Shown in pieces: positions 23,330 through 34,576 of a DNA stretch of 64,000 bases; position 1 is the first letter of the stretch; every line of letters begins with the position of its first letter. Position numbers and translations under genes: made by a program. This DNA comes from Cryptomeria japonica. Lineage: Eukaryota; Streptophyta; Pinopsida; Cupressales; Cupressaceae. The notes beneath the pieces were generated by a model, which made no database searches, was not told where the DNA came from, and saw only the letters and a list, made by a program, of their open reading frames with translations. The stretch lies in NCBI RefSeq assembly GCF_030272615.1, contig NC_081408.1, forward strand, positions 610,211,673-610,275,672. Direction: 5' to 3'.

Positions 23330-25340
23330 GGGTGTAATCCTTCCAGTACACCTATGGAGGTTGTGCTGAAGTTGTCAACATTGACAATTCATCACCAGTT
23401 GATGAGTCACTCTACAAACAATTGGTAGGAAGTTTGACATTTTTACATCCACATGACCTAATATTTGTTTTGTTGTTAGTTATCTCTCTTAGTTTTTAGC
23501 CCAACTGGAGCTTGTTCATTGGCAAGTTGCAAAACGAGTGTTGCAATATATCAAAGATACTCTTTGATGTAGAATCATCTTGGGGAATTGAACAGTTAGC
23601 ATCAATCAAAAAAAATGTTTATTGACACTAACTTGGGGCTTCTTAGGTGTGAAGAAGGACATTCAAATTCTAACTCTAATCAGTTTTCCATCTCAAAATA
23701 ACACCCAAGACATGAGGAAGACTTCATATGTGGAGGATTTGATTTGCCATGAGTTGGTGTCTAGCAATCCAAAATAATGCCCCAGACATGAGGAAGACTC
23801 CACTTGTCACATTTATTAATAATTTACAAGCACTTGAGAAGAGGAGTTTGAGGAATTGAACTTGATGGAGAGTTGGGGTTAAGCTTGGAGGCTGTTTCCA
23901 ATTGCATGTGCCACCTTTGTGTGCAAGCCTTGATCCTTGATCCATGTGGCCATGTGAAAGAAGTGTTGCAATTCATCTTGAAGCTTGCATATCATAGTTG
24001 CTATATTGTAGGGGTCTTGTTTGAAGTTTAGCAGGTCATCTTTGGCTCATCTTGAAGGATGGCACCACAATCATGACTTAATGGTTGGAGTTCTACTCCT
24101 AAATCATCTCATGCAATTTGATTTGGGCACCACATTGGAGAAATTGTGCTCCTGAAGTCTCTTCTACTTTCTCTCTTGTTCTCTCTTGGAAAGCTTCTTA
24201 TTTTGGCACCCTGTTGCTTATGAAAATTGGTTCCAGATTATTTTGTTGCAAGTTGAAGGTAGAGAAAGCATTTAGAAGTTCCGTTTACATGTTGAAGAGC
24301 TCAAGAAGGATGTGTCAAGATTCTCATTCACTAGCACATAGAGTGCCAATTATTGTGCAGTTTTGGATTTATTTATTGATGTTTTCAGTCTAGGAGTGTT
24401 GTAAGGGAGTTAATATCTGTCAAATACCAGTTTCCAATGGGGAATAGCTGTCCAATTCTCTCCAAGAAAGTATAATGTAATGTTACAGCCATAATGAAAT
24501 CGGTAATTTTCCCATACTTGATGTGTTGAGGTTGTCTCTAGTATACTAGTTTGTGATGTATTTCATAAGTGTCAAAGATCTGCCATAAAACAGAAAACCA
24601 ATTGGTTAAAACTCTTGAGGAAAACATTGCACAGAATTCACAAATTTGGAATCTTTTTTGGCCAATTTGTTCTTTGAAGTTTGTTCTTAGTGTGGAGTCC
24701 CACATTTTAGTTTGTGAAGCATTATCGTACCTTTGTAAACCCTGTAGAAGAGTGCTGTGAAGTGTTGCTGCAAGAAAAAGGTCATCATTCAGTTGATTCC
24801 CTACCCTCAATCCCATCACTCTCGACTTTGGCATTCTCTACTAGAGGACAAAAGACTGAAGTTGCCAAGACATACAAACTTTGATTGGGCTGGTTCAGTG
24901 GACACTTGGAGACAACTACCATTTATATATTTCTCTTGGACTCAAGAATTATTTAATGGCAAAGTAAGTTTCAACACTATTTTGCTTTATCTTCCACCAA
25001 AGGGAAATATAAAACAGTTGTCAATGCCAGCTGTGAAGCTTTATGGTTATGCCAAGTTTTTAGTTATCTTTAAATTCCTCAAGCTAAATCCTCACCACTT
25101 TCTATGGCAATCAAGCACTCTTGAAGTTAGTAAATAACCCAGTTTATCATACTCACAGCAAGCATATTGATGTTCATCATCACTACATTTGACAGTTGGT
25201 TGCCATTGATTATATTTCCATGCATCAACGGAAGTCTCAGGAATAGTTTGCTGATATAATGACTAAACCTTCTGATGCTATTCTCTTTTGTCAAATTTTG
25301 GGGTAAAATTGGATTTGTCTCAGGTTTAGTCATTAAGGGT
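23330..25340 (+). pseudogene. Ty1/copia pol relic (RT C-terminus and RNase H)
   Basis: Plus-strand decayed copia polyprotein. At about 23340-23440 it reads STPMEVVLKLS and VDESLYKQLVGSLTFLHPHD in shifted frames, the RT/RNase H junction. RNase H continues at about 24830-25240: TNFDWAGSVDTW, then TKAKYR-like and DNQSALE-like remnants, then HSKHIDVHHHYI and FADIMTKP with a stop. A possible 3' LTR starts TGTTGGAGATAATG at 25363 but its end is not found. The segment 23640-24800 has no copia similarity I can see and may be an insertion. It lies inside the intron of the minus-strand methyltransferase gene. Confidence 0.7.
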
Positions 25341-25910
25341 GTATTAGATATAATATAATGTTGGAGATAATGTCAAAATACACTTTGTAGTTTGTTCATA
25401 TAGACATTTATTGTTTATGTTAATGATGTAATAACACCGCATTAGTTATGTCTTGCAAGTAACTTATAATTAAGTTAAAACCAACTTGTAACCACTCCAT
25501 TCAATAGAAAATAGAAGCCACACTCAATGAAGTGTGTGTTATCCAATTCTCTATAACTCCGTGCATTCATTCTTTCAAAATTAATCATTATTTCACAAAT
25601 TAAAGCTTTTTCTAGACAAATCCCATCCCAGATATCAATTAGACAAACTCAGTTTTGAAGTATAGACAAGGTGAATGTAGATAAATAATCATATTAACAC
25701 AAATATATAAACATTAATCTCTCCTTTAGTTTAAGTATTGCTTTTGATAAATTAGAACTCAGTGTGACATCAAATTAAAATCAAAAGAAGAATAAAAATG
25801 CATATTTCCTAGTATTCAGCATAATTGAAGCAATTAAGAAAAAAACATACACATTCTCAGAATAAATATGGATGACACTTTAAGGTAGAGTACAGAAGGA
25901 ACATGCATGC

Positions 25911-26045
25911 CTATCTCCTTCACTGTTCACAAGACGATATGCATTTGTATCTGATCGAGGAAGTCCAAGACGCCTGCGCATGTCTAGTGCATTGTTCATC
26001 CTCAACTGAAGTAATTTTTCCATGTCAAGTATGCTTGAGGGATCT
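25911..26045 (-). CDS. RlmI-like methyltransferase, internal exon (second seen)
   Basis: Encodes (R)DPSSILDMEKLLQ, then MRRRLGLPRSDTN and AYRLVNSEGDR, matching the region after the PUA domain in plant and bacterial RlmI-type enzymes. Acceptor GATGTCAG at 26046. The exon starts with one base finishing an Arg codon and ends with AG of another Arg codon. The donor is GC (GATAG/GCATGC), a rare but accepted class in plants. No stop or frameshift, and the conserved sequence suggests purifying selection rather than a dead copy. Confidence 0.82.
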
Positions 26046-26159
26046 CTGACATCATATATCCAAAGGAAATATATAAGGATCAAGTCAACCATTTGTGCAC
26101 AGATACTCCAACAATATACCTTAGATACAACATATTGAGTGGCTAGAACATTGACTCAC

Positions 26160-26385
26160 CTACTAGAATCCTCTTCCATCTGCATCAGGCGGACACAAAA
26201 CATGGAGACCGAATTGTAAATACCCCATGCAAAAGGTTTCTCTGATTCATTAGTAACTAACACAATATCACCTGTCCTTGGGGATGGTCGTCCAACTATT
26301 CTATCTACTGCTCCACTGTATACCATGGGACTTCCATCCTGAAAGACCTTCGCCTTTCCTTTCTTCAACACTACCTTTGCTAGGC
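26160..26385 (-). CDS. RlmI-like methyltransferase, PUA-domain exon (first seen)
   Basis: Encodes LAKVVLKKGKAKVFQDG, SPMVYSGAVDRIVGRP, GDIVLVTNESEKPFAWG and YNSVSMFCVRLMQ, a PUA RNA-binding domain. In this family it precedes a SAM-dependent rRNA cytosine-C5 methyltransferase domain. Acceptor TTAACAG at 26386 and donor AGTAG/GTGAGT at 26159. The frame is open through 226 bp. The start codon and any transit-peptide exon must lie upstream (higher coordinates) and were not recognised. The joined three exons give a continuous reading of about 193 codons with correct phases, which is the main evidence that this is a real gene. Confidence 0.85.
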
Positions 26386-27924
26386 CTGTTATATTAACAT
26401 TAAAATTTGCAAAAGAGTATTTATATTCATTGATAGTCCAAAATAATATTTAAACAGAAATTTTCTCTATTATATGAAATTTAGTTGTAACATGCCTTTC
26501 ATAAATCATAGCTGTCAATATACCATAACAGTCATCTAAGGCTGCCAGTGTGTAGGAGTGCAACAGTCCAAAGGTAAAGTCTATGCAGCATATGGTGTGG
26601 ACCCCATAAACATGACTGCAAGGTATAGGGCACTTTTATATCTTAAAACAAAAATAGTATATGTATCCATGCATTATCAGAGAAGAAAATAATTATACAT
26701 GTGTGGGTAGGGTTGTGCACTAGATACAGGCATACTGAAGATGCCTGTGTATTAAAATTAAGGCAAGTTGTATCTGTTGGTCCCATAGACTGCTTTGGTC
26801 TCCTGGACACTAATAAAAGCTATACATCTTTATGAATCAATCTCACATTTTATAGAATGCATTCCATGAAAAGTTATAATTCAAAATTCCACTGGCCCAC
26901 TTAAAACGGCCTAATGAGGAAGAGAATCTGAAGAAAGATTATTTAAACTATTTAAATAGGTTTAAATTCAAATGAATAAAGTTTGTCCTTCCAACCTGTC
27001 CATATACATTAATTAAAAGAAAGCTTGTGTCCAGAAATAACAAGATATATCTTTTCAGATTATGCATCACATAAGTATCTGCTTTCTATTATGTCAGCAC
27101 AGTAATTATGTTTTACCATAATAATGAAAAAGATTATGGTTATACTGTCAGTTTCATTATATAGTGTTGGGGCTGTGCAGATAAAATTACAGTTCAGCCA
27201 GATAAATGGAATCTCACCCTAATCACACTTAAACGAATCAGGGTTTAAGTCCGAGCATGCTTGTTGATGTCAACTAAACAATACTTTCCTTGCAATTTCT
27301 GATGCTTATTTTCTTTAAAGTTCATGTTGAAGTGATGTATGCAAGAAACTATCATGCCACGTTTCACTGAAGCAATTTTTTAGCTCCTATACTATCAGAA
27401 CTGAGCTTGTTTTATTTGAGTCTGAAATGTGATAATGCTTGCAACCCATTACAAATGCTCACAATTTTATTTTATCTTCATTTAAACTATATTGGTACTT
27501 AAATATTAGATAAAATATTTTTCAGTGACAGTTAAAGATTTGGTTCCTTAGCATGGGCTTGGTTACATTGTAATTAGCTGAAATCAGGGTTAATCTTTTT
27601 ATCTAGTCCACTTGCGCAGATCTATGTCTGTGCACTAATTTTACAGTCACTTCTTTGTAAACTTATCTGCTGGTCATGTGTTTGGCACCTTTGCAGTTTT
27701 TTTTGTTTGTTTGTTTTTTGTAAACTTATGTGTTTGGCACCTTTGCACTTAAATAGAGAAACCCTAAGATATATATATATTTATAGCCTAGAAGCATGAA
27801 TTAAGATTAGAATGTCACATAGCTTTTGCACTGAGTGTATATACTATATACTACATTAAAAATGTCTTCTAAATCATTATCATAGTTGCTTTGCTAGATA
27901 AGCTATTTTAAATTTTATGTGTGG
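26386..27924. other. No gene seen (probable intron)
   Basis: AT-rich sequence upstream of the PUA exon with no recognisable element up to the solo LTR. An (AT) run lies near 27767-27780. Confidence 0.5.
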
Positions 27925-27929
27925 TTGAA

Positions 27930-29367
27930 TGTGATGTCCCCTTTTTGTTGACATCAATTCTTTAGTGAGGATTAGCCTATTACCCTGACCCTCATAGGCT
28001 AATGGGATTGGTTAGAGGGTCTTTTGAGGATCGGTATCATCCCCAGTGTTCAGAGTGCTTCAGTTTGGTCTTCGTTTGGCATCATTCGGACATCATTTGC
28101 TCTACTTACTATTTTTAGTAAGTCTTGAGATGTTAGAGATGGACCCCTGCTATTTTTAGTAAAGGGGTAATGGTCATATGCAGTCTCCTCATGTTAGCTC
28201 CCAGTTCAGACAGCGTTCGAAAATACAAAGCACTCATGGAGATATTAATGTTTAACTGGCTCAATTAAACATTAATTATTTGGAGATTATATTATTAAGT
28301 TATAAAATGACTTTATATTATAAAGCACTTAAATGAGGGTCTATTTATCATGAGAAGGGGGGCAAGTTTATTAATAATTTATGAGCACATAACCCAAGGT
28401 TTAATTACATTATTGATGCCAATGAAATATTATTACATTTTAATGTTAATTAAGAGCTTTTTGAAGAAGTTCAAACTTCTTGAGGAAATATAAGTGTGCA
28501 AAAGGAATCGAACTTCATTATGTGATTGGAGTTTTTGATTGAAGTTTCTCTGAAGCGTTGAAGTGTAGAATACCAAGGGTTTTTGCAGGATTCAAAGCTT
28601 GTCGGCATTGGAGAGCGTGGCTTCTTCATTGTAACAGCATATAGAGGGTGTGCGATATCATCTGATTATGCTGGTGAGAGTTGGCTTCATTCAGGAGTCA
28701 ATATTGAGCTGATTGGAGGGTTTATTTCAGAGTTTGTTTGCAGATTGAAAGAGACTACAGTGTTGTGAACAGTGGGTGTGAACAGTGCACATGAACAGTG
28801 CGCTGCAGTAGTTCGAATTCTATAGAAGGGGATTTAGAAATTCAAACCAATATATCAAGGCAGCCATTGAAATTCCAGGTTTTCTATCTATGGTCATTGT
28901 ATTAGATAATCATTACTTCATTGCATCATTTGCTATTATGATTATATCATGAAATACTTGGAGGTTGCATATGTTTAATGGAGATATAAGTTGCATATTC
29001 CACATTCATGGTAACATTCAACATTGATCAGCCACTTAGCTTTCATGCCAACTGTTTGCTTAAATGCCTAATGGCTGTAGGTATACATTGGGATGCATGA
29101 CAAGTATTTGTCTTAATGTCAACTAGCTGTACTAGTTAATTTCAGTCATTACATGTGTGTAAAGGTCTAAAACAGCTAGTATATCATTTCTATAACAATC
29201 TTGCATTGTTAGAAGCTTTCCATAACTTCAATTGCAGCCTACAAACCCAAAGAAGACAATAAAAAAATTCATAACAGCGGCTTCAAACATTGTATGCCAA
29301 GTGTTTGACAATATTACTTGGGGTTCAAATAAGCGAAACAGGGTCAGATTAGCCAAGGGATACTACA
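27930..29367 (+). repeat. Type-B solo LTR (B1) with perfect duplication
   Basis: 1438 bp from TGTGATGTCCCC to GGGATACTACA. It is flanked by TTGAA at 27925-27929 and 29368-29372. Shares its start, end and inner blocks with 50725-52144. Inside are a 9-bp inverted repeat (TTAGCCTAT at 27972-27980, ATAGGCTAA at 27994-28002) and three GTGAACAGTG-like words at about 28766-28802. No internal region is attached, so it is a solo LTR. Confidence 0.92.
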
Positions 29368-29486
29368 TTGAATTTTGGAATTGATGTGCAGCCTTGAATT
29401 AATTATTTAAATTTTCAATTCCCAAATAGCCTATGGCTATAAAGTTTCTGACTGATTAGTCATAAATCTTAGGGAGCTTAACCTAC

Positions 29487-29639
29487 CTGTGAAGTTCAAA
29501 CATTGTCATGAATGTTTTCCTATTATAAATTTCTCGCTTTGTTCCACAGTGCTGGATGCTTGGTGTCACAGTTGAGACAGCTAGATCTCCATTATCACTA
29601 ATCAAGATTTCATGCAGATTTACAACTATCTTTTGTAAG
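29487..29639 (-). CDS. Exon-like ORF, unrecognised product
   Basis: Minus-strand open segment of 51 codons. It reads LQKIVVNLHEILISDNGD, then LAVSTVTPSIQHCG and IYNRKTFMTMFELHR, and ends at a good donor (CACAG/GTAGGT). A possible acceptor (GGGACAG) is at 29640; the frame stays open a little further upstream, so the 5' edge is uncertain. The amino-acid mix looks like a folded protein rather than noise. I do not recognise the family. It lies on the same strand as the methyltransferase exons but does not match the expected N-terminus of that protein. Confidence 0.4.
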
Positions 29640-29754
29640 CTGTCCCAGAATATTACCATTTTTACAGGGTGTTTACTGGCATGGACATTTGTTGCTGCAA
29701 TCTAGTGCACTCTGTAGATGGCTTTAATGGGAGCTACAATAGTCATAATCAGCT

Positions 29755-29950
29755 GGACATTCAATTTTGCAAAAAAAAAACATAAATTTGGGCACCCAGA
29801 CATCCAAGTTCGCCTTGGGTTCGCCCCAGACAAACCAACTTGTCTAGGCACGAACCCTGGCCGAACCCAAAGGCAAATCGGACCAGGACCCAAACCTGAA
29901 CCGGACCGGACCAGTAACAGGCCCTGAACCTGGCGAACCCTGCAACTTAG
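29755..29950. repeat. MITE-like segment rich in GAACC words
   Basis: GC-rich island with many CGAACC, GGACC and AACCTG words ending gcaacttag at about 29950. Resembles segments ending near 14988 and 20806. Terminal repeats and duplication not resolved. Confidence 0.4.
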
Positions 29951-30130
29951 GAGAAACCTTCATTTCCTGTGATTGCAATTTCACTTTGTACTTTGCCTTT
30001 ACAGTTTGAAAATGATTTAAGTATAATATGTATTTTTTTAAATCCAGTTGCTGGATTACCTGACTCACTGAACATGATGCCACCTCTTGCAGATCCTGGA
30101 ATTAGGTGATCCGTGCACTACATATCAAAC

Positions 30131-30344
30131 CTTTTCGTAGGGTATGCAGGGCTGGGATTATTGGGCTTTCACTGTCCATCAAGGTTTTGTAATTCCTCCT
30201 ACAATTTAGGAGCAATTTCAAGATTATCTAGATCACCTGACCTCTGGAGACAATTGTATACCATGCTGGAAATTTTCTCTCCAGCCAGCCTTTGAACTTG
30301 GGCACCCTAAGAAGTTTGGCCAACAGGGTTACACCAGGAGGATT
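30131..30344 (-). other. Exon-like ORF pair, unrecognised
   Basis: A 36-codon open segment (30237-30344) between acceptor ATTTCAG and donor GGTCAG/GTGATC reads PPGVTLLAKLLRVPKFKG then WLERKFPAWYTIVSRGQ. A second 68-bp segment (30131-30198) also has splice-like edges, but gives a stop if joined in phase, so either that joint is wrong or the gene is dead. Family not recognised. Confidence 0.3.
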
Positions 30345-30731
30345 CTGAAATATGACAAACAAGTTATAACTAGGAACAAAGCAAATATTTGTTGGTGAAT
30401 TTCAAGCCCTGAAAATGCAACCTAGGAAAGACATTTAAATTTTTATCTTAATTACTGAGACATGTGTTGGATAGGTTTTAACTTTTAGCATTTGAGCCCT
30501 GAGTTATCCAAGTTCAAAAAAATTCAAACACAACAGATTTATTCAGTGGCAGGGTACTCTCCATGCCATGCCGTTTGATGATTGTGTTTGCATTTAATGT
30601 GTGTAACTGCTGTGGAATACTGAGGTAATGTAGCATCAATATGGATCTTCTTTTAGGAGGAAAGGATAAAATCAGAACACTGTCTAATACATATTTTGGT
30701 TATCAAGATAAAACATCTTTCCATGCATTAC

Positions 30732-30821
30732 ATTTGCAGGGCTTGTATCTCCACTAACAAATTTGTGTTTTTTCTGCCATTCCTTGTTTGCATCCTCCCG
30801 GTATAACCCATTTACCCTCAC
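30732..30821 (-). other. Exon-like ORF, unrecognised
   Basis: Thirty open codons on the minus strand: VRVNGLYREDANKEWQ, then KKHKFVSGDTSPAN. They follow TTTTGATGCAG and end at a GT (CAAAT/GTAATG). The left edge GCAG/GTGAGG could equally be a donor. From 30822 to 31630 I see no gene. Confidence 0.28.
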
Positions 30822-31630
30822 CTGCATCAAAATTTGTAGTTTTTTATTTTTGTATTGTTTGTATGCATGCATGTCCACCTGTATTTGCCTTTCTTTATGT
30901 GTGCCCTTGCATGCCTATGTGATTATTGGTGTATCTGCTCCTGAGCTCCCAAATCCTAAATTTGGCACCCTGTACATCTAGCCCCTCCAATGGTGGAATC
31001 TATGCCAAAAGAAAATATGGTTATTTGCGCAGCCATGGGGGACTTATTTTCATGCCAGTTTCCTGAGAAAAACTTTTGAGGCCCCTGCCCCACCAATATT
31101 TCGCATAACTTAGCTCCTCTGCAGTGAAAAATAGGCACAAGAAAAGGGAGAGGAACTATTTTCTAGGAGAGAAATATGCCTTAGGTTTTGGCTATGTTTC
31201 AATGCTAAAAGATGAGAAGACAGTTTTTAATTTCTCTTTGCCTTTAAAACTTTCTTCAGGGTTTTGTTGAAAACTTTGTCCAAGAGAGATGCGGGAAGAA
31301 GGGGAATTCCACAGGAATGGAGGACACGTTGCAAGGAAAAAGAGGTAATGTATGGCACAATGGATGCTGTTAGAGGGATTTCAGGGAACTGAGACAGCTT
31401 GTTCCTATGTGCTTTATCAGCTTCCAGCTGCAGCCTTAACGTGAAATGATCATACGCAGGTCAGTTATTGCTTTTCCTTTATTACGCAATTCAAAAATTG
31501 CTTGCACATGATCATCACATAGAAAGGTTTGGCATTGTGTGTAAGCATTTTGTGTCATGAGTCCTCTATGAGACAAGGGCTAACTTCTTTTCTCAAAGGC
31601 AAATCTGAGTTGTAGTGGGCTAAAGTATAT

Positions 31631-31927
31631 AGATGTAGTCAGCTAAATAAATATTGCTATGTTTTGTAATTGAGAAGATTAGTTCCCGACTACTTTTGGG
31701 ATGGTAGTTGGCATTTACCGGTGGTTGGTAGTCTTAACCACCCAGTACACTATTTATATGTAGTTGTTTGTTGTCGGGACATCTCTCTTCAATGTCATTG
31801 TACTTATTGCATATCTTGCACATCTATTACTTGTTATATGCACAATGAGTTATATTGTTATGTTTCTATGTTTTGTTAATGTACATTCTCCTTTACTTCT
31901 ATAACTAGTTAAGTTACAAAATAAACA
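31631..31927 (+). repeat. 5' LTR of element H
   Basis: About 297 bp, related to the LTR of element D (43881-44188 read on minus). The start is AGATGTAGTCAGC against TGATGTAGTCGGC, with shared words TAGTCTTAACCA and TTATAT in the promoter region, and the end is AAATAAACA. A primer-site-like TTTGGCGCTAGCTC follows at 31928-31941, of the TGGCGCTAG type seen in other plant gypsy elements. Confidence 0.75.
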
Positions 31928-31991
31928 TTTGGCGCTAGCTCATATGAATCCTAGAACAATATAGTTCACTGAAAAGCAGTATGGTGATGTA

Positions 31992-32868
31992 ATGGGTCAA
32001 CCCGTGGAAGAACCAGAAATAACTGAAATTGAAGAAGAGGAATACGTGACAAAAGATAAACTAACACAAGACTTGGTGTGCTTGTGGGAAGCGTCGGTTA
32101 ATTTGCACATTCAAAGGGAGGCTCTCCAACGAGAGGTTCTCCAGAGCACCATCTGGGATAGCCTAATAGTTAACAACGAAGTTGACCATCTTCTCCAGAC
32201 TCTGCCAAGGTTGCTAGCAAGTAACTTTATTGCCCTTAAAGAACTTCGAGAAGAGAGCAATGTAGACAGCAGATACTGTAGCAATACAAAGAATGAAACC
32301 CAAGGGAGGAGGAAGAACATGACACTACCAAGAGATGTACCTCCAGAAATTAATGCCCGTGTAGCCGAACAAGGATAGAAGACATACTCCAAGTAGTCAA
32401 GGAATCACAGGATGATCTATAAGAAGATCCCTTCGGCTGAGAGAACAAAGTGCGACGAAGACAATTGAGAAGAATTGTAGAAGCGGAAAACGAAGGACTA
32501 TTGAGGGAAATTCCAAGTTCACTGAGAAGCAAAAGTAAAAGCATCAGGCAAAGTGGTAGTTGGGAGAAAAGGAAGAATCCCACCAACAATAAGCAAACGA
32601 AGAATAGTGGGTAGAACTTGCAAGACACCTACCACTCCTTGATGAAGCATATGAAGACCTTGCTGACCAAACAAGTAACCCATTTGTTTAGTCAGTATCA
32701 AATGAGGAGGACAAAGAAGAAAACCTTAAGACTGAGTTCGCGGAGAGTAACCTGTCAGTACGAGGCGAAGAGGACAGGGGAGGAAACCTTGAGGATGAGT
32801 TTGTCGAGATACTTGAGAATAATTTACACTACATAGAGCAACTATCCATTTTGGAAGAACCTAAGGGG
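31992..32868 (+). pseudogene. Element H gag, N-terminal part
   Basis: ORF of 128 codons starting MGQPVEEPEITEIEEEEYV. The first four residues match the gag start of element E (MGQPVSELTSS). The region is acidic and helix-prone, with coiled-coil-like stretches (LREESNVDSRYC). After a stop at about 32376, same-strand coding-like sequence with several stops and shifts (ending HYIEQLSILEEPKG) runs to the LTR C insertion. Dead. Confidence 0.6.
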
Positions 32869-32873
32869 CACTG

Positions 32874-34571
32874 TGTAATGTCCCCTTTTTGTAAAAACCC
32901 TAGTCCTTGCCCTAAATAACCATTTTTATGTTAAACTACAAATGGAACAAGATACGCACCTAATTGAGATCCTACAATAGGTAAGGAAACCATTGAAATG
33001 TATATAATCCATAATATAAATCTTCTAAAAAGGATAACTAAACATAAATTCTCTATACCTAGGGTCAGGAACATTAACTTAACCATAGTTATGTCTAATT
33101 CCTTATTGAAACTCAACCATAAGAGAGTGGGAGTAAGGAGGAATGATAAAGTGTCCAAGAGATCCTCTACCCTAGGCCCAAGAGAAGAGTGAAAGCCAGG
33201 CCACCCTTGGCCTCATGGGACCATCGATCAACTACCATGAGGTGGTCTAACTAGTGAGGTATCCTTTCACCATTCTCCTTCATCACTTCCATCCTTATCC
33301 TTCTTCTTGTGCTTGGAATTCCCCTTTCAGTTTATTTCTCCCAAATTAACCATGTTTTGTGGGGTTAGGCAGAGAATGTAACCGGGTTCCTTGACTCCTC
33401 CATGTAAGGGCCCTCGAAGTCCTAGACGCCACTTTAGTCATTCTAGAACAGCCTACTTAAGAGCCCCTCGCCACCCCTTCATTACATCTCATACCCTTAC
33501 AAGAATGTATTCCTAAACATACTTAATTATTCTTTTAAGTTGTGTATGACATATTTACAATGAGTTAAGCATAGCATGAATATATTACATACATTTATGT
33601 CTAGTTAACATAGTTATAAGTTTCTAAGATAATCGAGTCATTAACTGACATTTTTAATTCTAGTTGTTGTTTTCTTAACTCCTGTTGATCTAATGATTAT
33701 TTTCAGAATACTCAAGCTTAAACCATAGCATACATCTTACCAGTAATTTGGACCTCTTTCCTTTCTCTTGATTGGAATTGTTGCTTTCCTAACCGCTGCT
33801 GTTGCTGACTGAATTTAATCTCCTACTGCCTTCGATGGATAATGGAATCTGCTTGCCCCTTCATTGTTTTTGATTTTCTCAGTTATCTGAATTAATTATC
33901 CATCTCTGTCCTTAAAGTAGTTTTTGCTTAAATAAATTCATCACTGCCTTAGTTGATAATAAGATCACTCCTCAATAACAATTATATATGCCTTTATTGT
34001 TGTCTTTCTGAATTCAAGACTATAAATTAATTGTTGATCCTCCTACATACCACCAAGAACAAGGATGTTACTGCCTGTAACTTAATAACAGTTCTGATCT
34101 GATCAATGGTGACGTCACTGGATGCTTTTGATTCCTTTCCTTTATATCTCTCAATATGAGGGAGAGATCACACCTCTTCATCATGTATGCCCTTTGGCAA
34201 GATACACACCCTTTCACCATTAGTTAGCACCTTTTTAAAGAGTGCAACTCTTCATTATTTCTGTCGTTTGAAAGGAACACAACCTTTCACAATCAGATCT
34301 ACACTTCTTATTTAAATCGGATCTGCACTTCTGATTCCCCAATTCATCCCCTTCTTAAATGAGGTTCTCTTCTCCCTTTTTATATCTTATGTTTGAGGGA
34401 GTCACAACTTTTCCTTCCATGTCTTTTGACCATTCATTAACTTAATTAAATTTAAATTATATTTAATAATATTCTTTATATTTTAATTTAAGTTTTATTT
34501 TTATTCTTTTGTATTTTAATTTTATTATTATTATTTGTTATTAAATTTTATTTCAAAGTGAGGGTATTCCA
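32874..34571 (+). repeat. Solo LTR C inside gag of element H
   Basis: 1698 bp from TGTAATGTCCCC to GGGTATTCCA. The ends resemble type-B LTRs (TGTGATGTCCCC, GGGATATTACA). Flanked by CACTG (32869-32873) and CATTG (34572-34576), a duplication with one mismatch. Pyrimidine-rich interior without ORFs of note. Gag coding resumes immediately after it. Confidence 0.8.
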
Positions 34572-34576
34572 CATTG

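Larger units (their letters stand above)
19439..25910 (-). other. 6.5-kb GC-AG intron of the methyltransferase gene
   Basis: Lies between the exons at 25911-26045 and 19219-19438. The 5' end on the minus strand reads GATAG/GCATGC, so the donor is GC. The 3' end is CTGCACAG. Only this joint keeps the Arg codon (AG + G) and the conserved GDRLSGL reading. It is filled with repeats: an LTR at 19945 onward, a solo-LTR-like block at 21915-22384, and a copia relic at 23330-25340. Confidence 0.75.

Noticed and set aside
25363-26114. Copia 3' LTR from TGTTGGAG to CTCCAACA
   Set aside because: It would contain the conserved exon at 25911-26045; the right-hand word is probably chance.
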